Assembly: GCA_030145275.1 (NCBI GenBank)
Contig: JAQYVV010000023.1
Coordinates: 1-48,258, forward strand
Origin: Desulfurivibrionaceae bacterium
GTDB taxonomy: Bacteria; Desulfobacterota; Desulfobulbia; Desulfobulbales; VMSU01
Length of the DNA: 48,258 nt
Direction of reading: 5' to 3'
Shown: positions 42,105-48,258 of the stretch, piece by piece
Layout: each line of letters begins with the position of its first letter
How positions within the stretch are numbered: position 1 is the stretch's first letter
Made by a program: the position numbers and the translations under genes
The notes under the pieces: generated by a model
What the model saw: the letters and a program-made list of their open reading frames with translations, nothing else
The model's database searches: none
What the model was told of the DNA's origin: nothing

Positions 42105-44276
42105 ATGAAAAAACGTAGGAATTCTATTGCCATAAAGTTCAATATGCTGGCCATCACTTCACTTTTTATTATGGCCCTTGTCCTTAGCCTTTTACACTAT
42201 AAAGAACAACGGGAAATTACTTCTTTTCTCTCTTCTGATATTATCCAAGGACAAAACATTACCTGGCAAAGCGTTTTGGGAAAATACAGTCAGGTCATTG
42301 ATAAACAACTGACAAACACGGTCAACACGGATGAATTGGTGGGGTTACTGAATAACAATGACAATAATAGTGCACGACAGATAATGAGTGGTTTGTTTTT
42401 TTCTCTTGAGGCTAAAAAATTCTGCCGCCTGACAGTATATGACAAGAATTTGAAGGTAATCCTGCAGGAAAAAAGCAAAAATCTCCCTTTAAGAGCTGAT
42501 AGTTTACCTGAATATTTACACTTAACGTATGGAACAGCAGCAAAAGATTACAAATATCATTTATTCTTTCGAGGTAACGAAGGGATCCTAGATGATTTTC
42601 TGGTGGAATACTGTGGTTTGACCGCAGTCTACGATTATGATGATAACATTATAGGTTTTCTGGAGTTAGCATTTAATGTCCAAAATATCATCCAGGATAC
42701 TGCCGCCCTTTATCAATGCCAGGTTGGAGTATTCAACACTACAACCCGAATCTTTTCCTACAGCACTAGGAATGAATTTTATAAGATGGTCAATCCAGAC
42801 AAAAAGGATGATACTTCAACCATGCTGTCCAAGTTTGAAGACCGTTGGTATCAGTCTTTCATTCTTCCTCTTGAGGATTCGGCAGAAAAAACTGTGGCCG
42901 AACTATGGCTCACTAAAGACCGGACAGCCAAAACTATGACTGAACGTCGAAATCGGATATTTTCTGTATTCATTGCCTTCATCATCATTGCGTTAAGCCT
43001 TTTGGCAGTTGTGTGGTCTGTCAAAACCATCACCAAACCACTTCAGAATGCAGTTCGGGTGGTTGACAAAATAGGAAAAGGTGATATTTCCGAACAATTG
43101 CCTATGGGCAAGGCGGTTAACTGCTCCGAGGTGAAAAAATGTGGTAATACTGCTTGTCCAAGCTACGGAAAAGTTGATCATTGCTGGTCGACCAGCGGTT
43201 CATATGCATTAGTCAAACATTGCCCTAGGGCCCAAAAAGGAGAAGATTGTCGATCTTGTGATATGTACGGGGCGCACAGTGAAATCGATGAACTCGGCTC
43301 CATAATAAACGCCCTGGCAGTTGGTTTAGGTGACCGAGCAGAGCTGGCTCTTTCTATTGCACAAGGAGATCTTCGCCAGGAGATCGAGTTGTCTTCTGAA
43401 CAAGACAAACTTGGTATTGCTTTACAGACCATGGTTCAAAGTTTAAATGAGATTATCAGTCAAATTCAAGCAGCTAGTGATCAGATCACCGCTGGTTCAG
43501 GGCAGATCTCAGATTATAGTCAAGCACTCTCTCAAGGTGCAACAAAATCTGCTGCCGCTTTAGAACAGATAACTTCATCGATGACTGAGATGGGCTCTCA
43601 GACTACAAATAATGCAGAAAATGCATCCCAGGCCAGCCAGTTAGCATCCAAGGCCATGAGCGTTGCCCAAGCTGGCAACGGCCAGATGCAGAACATGGTT
43701 ATGGCCATGGGTGAAATAAATGATGCCGGACAAAATATTTCCAAAATCATCAAAGTCATTGACGAAATTGCCTTCCAGACTAACCTGCTGGCTTTGAATG
43801 CTGCAGTTGAAGCTGCCCGCGCTGGGCGCCATGGCAAAGGGTTTGCTGTGGTTGCCGAGGAGGTCAGAAATCTCGCGGCAAGAAGTGCTAAGGCGGCCAA
43901 AGAAACAGCAGAACTTATTGAAGGCTCTGTTGAAAAGACCAATAAAGGCACTGAGATTGCCAATAAGACTGCCGAGTCATTATCAGAAATCGTCACAGCA
44001 GTTACCAGGGTCACAGACTTGGTTGGGGAAATTTCTGCGGCTTCAAATGAGCAGGCTGAGGGCATTTCTCAGGTCAACAGCGGCCTAGGCCAAATCGACC
44101 AAGTTACCCAGCAAAATACTGCCAGTGCCGAGGAAGGTGTTACCGCAGCAGAAGAACTTTCCAGCCAAGCGACACACTTAAAAGGGTTAACATCCACTTT
44201 TACAGTTAAGAGTGCAAAAGAGATAGACTCTACTCCGCAGCCTGCTTTGCCAGGCCCAACAACTGGAACAGCATAG
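42105..44276 (+). CDS. Methyl-accepting chemotaxis protein with Cys-rich HAMP insertion
   Basis: 723 residues. TM1 is at about 13-30, a periplasmic sensor at about 31-284 and TM2 at about 285-305. HAMP starts at 306, but after QLPMGKAV a Cys-rich insert (C340, C346, C351, C360, C373, C382, C385; [17 protein letters not shown]) interrupts it before [13 protein letters not shown] resumes. A second HAMP-like unit leads to the signalling helices, whose tip is [15 protein letters not shown] (about 581-595). It should feed CheA/CheW. The insert could bind a metal or Fe-S cluster, making this a two-input receptor with periplasmic and redox sensing. No CheR/CheB pentapeptide is visible at the C-terminus, which ends [11 protein letters not shown]. 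Confidence 0.92.
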   Translation: MKKRRNSIAIKFNMLAITSLFIMALVLSLLHYKEQREITSFLSSDIIQGQNITWQSVLGKYSQVIDKQLTNTVNTDELVGLLNNNDNNSARQIMSGLFFSLEAKKFCRLTVYDKNLKVILQEKSKNLPLRADSLPEYLHLTYGTAAKDYKYHLFFRGNEGILDDFLVEYCGLTAVYDYDDNIIGFLELAFNVQNIIQDTAALYQCQVGVFNTTTRIFSYSTRNEFYKMVNPDKKDDTSTMLSKFEDRWYQSFILPLEDSAEKTVAELWLTKDRTAKTMTERRNRIFSVFIAFIIIALSLLAVVWSVKTITKPLQNAVRVVDKIGKGDISEQLPMGKAVNCSEVKKCGNTACPSYGKVDHCWSTSGSYALVKHCPRAQKGEDCRSCDMYGAHSEIDELGSIINALAVGLGDRAELALSIAQGDLRQEIELSSEQDKLGIALQTMVQSLNEIISQIQAASDQITAGSGQISDYSQALSQGATKSAAALEQITSSMTEMGSQTTNNAENASQASQLASKAMSVAQAGNGQMQNMVMAMGEINDAGQNISKIIKVIDEIAFQTNLLALNAAVEAARAGRHGKGFAVVAEEVRNLAARSAKAAKETAELIEGSVEKTNKGTEIANKTAESLSEIVTAVTRVTDLVGEISAASNEQAEGISQVNSGLGQIDQVTQQNTASAEEGVTAAEELSSQATHLKGLTSTFTVKSAKEIDSTPQPALPGPTTGTA

Positions 44277-44697
44277 CCTCTATGGAAGCCGGTTTGGGTT
44301 GCACTACAGAAAAATCATAACTAGTTTCCGTTCACATGGAATTTCTTGACTCTGGTGGATGTTTATAGCTAAAAGGGACATCTTGACCGAACGCCAATCT
44401 CAGTTCGCTTAGATCCTTGAGCTTATGATGATCATAAGCATAGTTGAAAATGTGTAAAGTTACGTATATGGCAAGACATCTCACATAGGCAAACAAGTGT
44501 GTTTTTTTAATGTTCCACACATCACTATGTTTTCCACAAAAACAACATTAGAAAAAAAAGCCCCAGTGCTATGAAGTGTTTTTGGCGCACTCCCTGGCCC
44601 TCACGGTATTCAGGACACTGGGGCAAACTTGGCAACCACGCTAATATTTAGCAAACTCCTTGTAATCTGAGGCCTTAACCTCTCCTGGCCTTCGCGT
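44277..44697. other. Region between convergent chemoreceptor genes
   Basis: 421 bp. It holds the terminator at 44560-44624 and a 62-codon minus-strand frame (44332-44520; starts MWNIKKTHLFAYVRCLAIYV). That frame has plausible amino-acid composition but no ribosome site and no family I can name; it might be a transposase tail. Confidence 0.4.
44560..44624 (-). terminator. Terminator behind MCP gene (minus strand)
   Basis: A perfect 9-bp stem GCCCCAGTG (44560-44568) / CACTGGGGC (44616-44624) with an inner AGTG/CACT hairpin in its loop. On the minus strand it ends in eight T. It lies 74 bases past the stop of the minus-strand MCP gene. Confidence 0.75.
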
Positions 44698-46764
44698 TTA
44701 AGCTCCTCCCCATTCTTGCTCCTGTGGTGCTGGAGTTACAGGTTGAGGCCCAGGCAACGCATTCTGCTGCACTGCTGGCATCACATTACCCTTGACCTTA
44801 AATTGAGACATAAGGCCTGTCAAATGCACCGCCTGGCTCGAAAGTTCCTCTGCTGCGGCAGCACCTTCTTCAGCACTTGCAGTATTTTGTTGGGTAACTT
44901 GGTCTATTTGGGTTAAGCCCTGATTAACCTGGGCAATTCCTTCCGCCTGTTCGTTTGATGCTGCTGCAATTTCACCAACCAGATCAGTTACTTTTGTTAC
45001 AGCACTTACGATTTCAGCCAGTGCCTCGGCTGTTTCGCCAGCTATCTCACTTCCTTTGTTTGTTTTCTCAACAGAACCTTCAATAAGTTCTGAAGTTTCA
45101 TTTGCGGCTTTGGCACTTCTGGCGGCAAGATTTCTTACTTCCTCTGCCACAACAGCAAACCCCTTACCGTGTCTTCCCGCGCGAGCCGCCTCAACAGCAG
45201 CATTTAACGCAAGTAGGTTTGTCTGGAATGCTATTTCGTCAATTACCTTGATGATTTTTGAGATATTCTTGCCTGCGTCATTTATTTCATCCATGGCCGC
45301 AACCATGTTCTGCATCTGGCTATTGCCTTTTTCAGCCGCATCACGGGCCTGGCCGGATAATTGATTCGCTTGAGAGGCATTCTCTGCATTGGTTGTGGTT
45401 TGGGATGCCATTTCCGTCATTGAGCTTGTGATCTGTTCAAGTGATGCTGCAGATTCAGTGGCACCTTGGGACAAGGACTGGCTGGATGATGCGACCTGGG
45501 TGGAACCAGTAGCTATTTGTTCTGCGCCTGCTTTTGACTCGCTAATAATTTCATTGAGCTTATCGGCCATCTCTTTCAGCGATTTGCCAAGAACATCCCT
45601 GTCTGATGCTAATTGGACATCAACTTGCAAGTCCCCGCTGGCAATCTTGTTAGCCAACATGGCTTTGGCTCTTAAGCTGTTGACCATGACATCCATTTCC
45701 ATCAGCATACTACCTATCTCGTCTTGAGCACTTGTTTCTATACTAACTGAAAAATCACCATCGGAGATTTTCTTTGTAATCGCCAAGGCCTCTCGAAGAG
45801 GAGTTAAAGTCTGGCGAAGGATGAAAAAAAGAATCAGAAAAACAAGCAGTATCGCAACAAAGCCACCGATCAATATTGCATTTCTTGTTTCCCGTGTTAT
45901 TTCCTGATTGAACTGGCTGATATTCTCGGATGTGGTCTTAGAAGATTCAGCTCCGGTCGTCTCCAGACTTTCAATTGCTGATTCCAGCTTTTTTTTCACC
46001 TTGCCTGACTCAGCAGTTAGAACAGAAGCAATTATTTCCCGGTTTTGGTCGACTAATAACTTGAAACGACCAGCCATTTCCTCAATTCTTCCCATGGCCT
46101 CAACTTTACTGACGCATAAAACAATTTTTCCTAAAAGAGATCCTTCTAAATCAATAGGTTCTTCAAGCAAAAACACCTGATCATCTTTGCCAGCCGCATT
46201 CAACATTTTATCAATTTTCTTCCGGCCTTCTCCTGTTTCTATGAATTCCTTTATAAGTGGATCAGTTTTGTTATAGTATCGACTCAATGGCTTGTTATCT
46301 TTATCAAAAAAGAAAGCAAAAACAATATCGTTGCTCTCGCTGACCGCCTTCGAATAGTTTATCAATGCCGTGTAGTCATATGCTAAAATCGACGAAGGTG
46401 CTACTTTAGCTAAAAGTTTGGCAACGGAAGATGCACTCTCTCTTAAAGCATCCTCATAAGAGGAGGCAACATTATCCTTTTCCTTGCCAAGGCTCTCAGA
46501 AGTTGCCCTCGACAACTCATGACCAGTTTTTTCCGCCAGCATAGAGAGGGAATCACGTATATCATTATCCACCGTTGTTAACTGAGCATTGACGTCATGT
46601 TGGGACTGCTCTAAAACCTTTTGTACGGAGCCCCCCATATTCTTCTGCAACTTTCCCTGAATGGCCATAATAGTAACAGCCATTCCCATGATAGAGATAA
46701 CCAACGCTAGACTGACGGGGACCAACAATTTAGCCCGAATGCTTCTACTGATGAAGTTCAACAT
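44698..46764 (-). CDS. Methyl-accepting chemotaxis protein linked to a binding protein
   Basis: 688 residues. TM1 is at about 12-35, a periplasmic domain at about 36-294 is coiled-coil-rich around a compact core ([17 protein letters not shown]), and TM2 is at about 295-318. HAMP is at about 319-372, then a signalling domain with tip [15 protein letters not shown], nearly the same as in the MCP at 42105-44276. The protein ends PQEQEWGGA, possibly a weak tether for methylation enzymes. It is 45 bases downstream of the PhnD-like binding-protein gene, so one mRNA should carry both, and the receptor may sense the ligand through that protein. Confidence 0.92.
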   Translation of the reverse strand: MLNFISRSIRAKLLVPVSLALVISIMGMAVTIMAIQGKLQKNMGGSVQKVLEQSQHDVNAQLTTVDNDIRDSLSMLAEKTGHELSRATSESLGKEKDNVASSYEDALRESASSVAKLLAKVAPSSILAYDYTALINYSKAVSESNDIVFAFFFDKDNKPLSRYYNKTDPLIKEFIETGEGRKKIDKMLNAAGKDDQVFLLEEPIDLEGSLLGKIVLCVSKVEAMGRIEEMAGRFKLLVDQNREIIASVLTAESGKVKKKLESAIESLETTGAESSKTTSENISQFNQEITRETRNAILIGGFVAILLVFLILFFILRQTLTPLREALAITKKISDGDFSVSIETSAQDEIGSMLMEMDVMVNSLRAKAMLANKIASGDLQVDVQLASDRDVLGKSLKEMADKLNEIISESKAGAEQIATGSTQVASSSQSLSQGATESAASLEQITSSMTEMASQTTTNAENASQANQLSGQARDAAEKGNSQMQNMVAAMDEINDAGKNISKIIKVIDEIAFQTNLLALNAAVEAARAGRHGKGFAVVAEEVRNLAARSAKAANETSELIEGSVEKTNKGSEIAGETAEALAEIVSAVTKVTDLVGEIAAASNEQAEGIAQVNQGLTQIDQVTQQNTASAEEGAAAAEELSSQAVHLTGLMSQFKVKGNVMPAVQQNALPGPQPVTPAPQEQEWGGA

Positions 46765-46809
46765 GATTCCCTCCTTCAGGAATATCCCTGCATTAAAGGT
46801 AGGGAAGAT

Positions 46810-47706
46810 CTATTTGCCAGAATATGCTCCAACCTTCAAGGCCTTCTGCAAATCTTCAACCGGCCCATAATCCAAAGCATCAACCCAACCGATAACTTTG
46901 GCGGATTTAGCTGCAGCATCGGAAGATTTCAGCTTTTTCAAGGCCTCTACAACTTCCTTAACAAGTGCATCTGGAGTCGCTTTTACTTTTGCCAGAGGCC
47001 ATTCAGGGTAAAGAGTTGTGCTACAGACAAACGGAAAATCAGCATGCTCTTTCTTGTTTATAATTTTGATATCTTCCATATCAACTATTCCCTCGGACTG
47101 CATACGTTCAAGAGTATCAGTTCTGACCGTACCGGCATCAAACACTCCGTTTTGAACAGCTAGGACAACGTTGTCGTGTTTGCCGCCAAAATTAAGCTCA
47201 GCGAAATCCTTCTCAGGGTCGATGCCGATATCGGCAAGCTCTTTATAGGCCATCTGCCAACCACCGAAAGATGATTTTTTTACTGCCATAAATTTTTTGC
47301 CCTTCAAGTCAGCCATAGAGTTTATTTCATCATTCTCAGATGATGTAAGAATCACACCGCCAAAAGATTTTAACGGCTTACCCTGCCTGGAATTTACCAT
47401 TGTAGCAACCGCACTGGCACCATATTTAACCTTTGCTGTTACAAACATAGAGGAATTAACCAGGAAGAAATCAACTTCACCTTTTTCAATGGCAGGATTT
47501 ACAGCATCAAAATCTAACGGGACAATTTCAAAATCTTTCCCAGCAATTGCCCCACTAAGATATTCACCTGTAGCTTTCCACTGTTGAAGAGCTTTTACCG
47601 GCCCTCTTTTGGCCAAAACACCAATCTTGTACGGCCCAGCAGCAAGACATGAGCTAACACCAAAAAAAACAGTTAGAATTAAAACACCCAACATTTTCAT
47701 TTTCAT
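46810..47706 (-). CDS. PhnD-like periplasmic substrate-binding protein
   Basis: 298 residues. A signal peptide (1-22, cleavage near SSCLAA) is followed by a phosphate/phosphite/phosphonate-binding type II fold: YKIGVLAKRGPVKALQQW, FEIVPLDFDAVNPAIEKGEV, VDFFLVNSSMFV, MADLKGKKFMAVKKSSFGGW and GVFDAGTVRTDTLERM. These proteins normally serve ABC importers, but no permease or ATPase gene is adjacent. An MCP gene follows at once, so the protein is better read as a ligand receptor for chemotaxis. Similar binding proteins occur as sensor modules of kinases. The ligand, perhaps an anion, is unknown. Confidence 0.88.
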   Translation of the reverse strand: MKMKMLGVLILTVFFGVSSCLAAGPYKIGVLAKRGPVKALQQWKATGEYLSGAIAGKDFEIVPLDFDAVNPAIEKGEVDFFLVNSSMFVTAKVKYGASAVATMVNSRQGKPLKSFGGVILTSSENDEINSMADLKGKKFMAVKKSSFGGWQMAYKELADIGIDPEKDFAELNFGGKHDNVVLAVQNGVFDAGTVRTDTLERMQSEGIVDMEDIKIINKKEHADFPFVCSTTLYPEWPLAKVKATPDALVKEVVEALKKLKSSDAAAKSAKVIGWVDALDYGPVEDLQKALKVGAYSGK

Positions 47707-48258
47707 TCTTAAGTCTCCTCTATTTGAATGGTTAACGGTTTTATTTCAGGCCTTTATTTGACGACAGCCAAGGCCCGCTGTGTGCCTCACTATGGTATTA
47801 AAAAGGATATATTAATGTACCTTTCAAAGTAATTTTGTATATCTGCTAATTTTATTGCGACTTGAAATCAAACTCTGAGAAGTATTAATCCAATTATTGC
47901 TAATAACCGCCATGAAGCCTCAGACAGCATAAGTCCAAATTGCTTATCATGCCCAAAAGCTACCCTTAAAAAAGCTTAACACAAAAAATTCAGGATGTGA
48001 AATTAAAATCCAGGCAGGTGATTGGGGGAGGAGCAGGGCAACATGAAGAAAAAGAGCGATGGTCAAACTATTCTTGCCGATCTTAATTTTCAAGGCCATC
48101 ACAAAAATAAAGAACTATCTGTGTATACGTAACAAATCCTGTTTTTTCTTTTTAAATCAATTTGTTATGTTTAGTATATTATTGTTATGTTTGTCCTGTC
48201 CGTCAAGTTTTTTTTCTTTCTTCATTAACATCACCGCACTTCATTTTGCCTGGGAACA
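47707..48258. other. Right-edge intergenic region
   Basis: 552 bp. It contains the promoter side of the binding-protein gene, repeat copy B (47991-48125), and beyond it an AT-rich stretch with two TTGTTATGTTT repeats (about 48162 and 48181) followed by a T-rich tract. No gene enters from the right edge in a way I can see. Confidence 0.45.
47991..48125 (+). repeat. Dispersed repeat, copy B
   Basis: Counterpart of 3394-3520, with which it shares most bases over about 130 bp. It carries a 29-codon frame (48043-48132) beginning MKKKSDGQTILADLNFQGHH, preceded by GGGGGAGGAG. Its start is like that of some transposases, but it stops early. Confidence 0.75.

Noticed and set aside
44332..44520. 62-codon minus-strand frame between the MCP genes
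   Set aside because: The peptide looks protein-like, but there is no ribosome site and I cannot place it in a family, so it is described only within the intergenic entry.
1..48258. CRISPR array, complete tRNA or rRNA genes, riboswitch
   Set aside because: No regularly spaced repeats, no complete cloverleaf and no recognisable riboswitch core was found on either strand by reading.

Overview
The window looks like chromosomal DNA of a Desulfobulbales-type sulfate reducer or relative (Desulfobacterota). The evidence is the protein set: large Cache/PocR sensor kinases, a bacterial NrpR, a LepB-NTF2-like pair, a UbiB-phasin pair, MCPs with Cys-rich HAMP insertions, and an ACP-FAAL-PlsC fusion. Taxonomy is inferred from family knowledge only; there is no rRNA gene and no complete tRNA gene.

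Layout. 1-3202: a two-component pair (PocR/HisKA_2 kinase and PAS-linked response regulator). 3203-7916: an AT-rich accessory stretch with a GNAT acetyltransferase, a ferredoxin-like protein, an SdiA-regulated-like protein between two imperfect repeats, and a kinase remnant. 7944-10953: sixA, an M28 peptidase, a DUF2459 lipoprotein and an exported SagB-type nitroreductase, all on the minus strand. 11376-19760: pcm, a membrane spermidine-synthase-like protein, and a lipid operon (ACP-FAAL-acyltransferase fusion plus long-chain acyl-CoA synthetase). 19773-21250: two convergent CBS proteins among palindromes and repeats. 21394-22271: a MITE-like inverted repeat abutting a decayed ferric-reductase NAD/FAD gene. 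22294-27483: a lipase-like lipoprotein, LepB with its partner, YjbQ, and two copies of a ~750-bp module encoding a 92-aa two-TM protein with conserved operator-like dyads, leader hairpin and terminator. 27662-34555: a nitrogen cluster (class II glutamine amidotransferase, degenerate KaiC-like/PPDK fusion, NADP-type glutamate dehydrogenase) divergent from NrpR, with two 12-bp palindromes in the shared control region. 34749-36748: a truncated, frameshifted Cache-HAMP-PAS sensor and a lone receiver. 37009-39636: a scar-rich island (YefM/RelE-type toxin-antitoxin with a 26-bp operator, decayed group II intron 3' end, 3' end of a tRNA, transposase fragments) also holding MarC. 39663-41694: UbiB/AarF kinase and a phasin-like protein. 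42105-47706: two convergent MCPs, one preceded by a PhnD-like binding protein. A ~130-bp repeat occurs near both ends of the window (3394 and 47991).

Themes. Signal transduction dominates. Nitrogen assimilation is probably controlled by NrpR. The acyl-AMP ligase fusion and acyl-CoA synthetase form a compact acyl-activation and transfer operon. The strongest candidates for undescribed biology are the duplicated 92-aa module, the NrpR-GDH-amidotransferase-KaiC/PPDK cluster with its candidate operators, and the Cys-rich module inside an MCP HAMP region. Several genes are visibly decaying.
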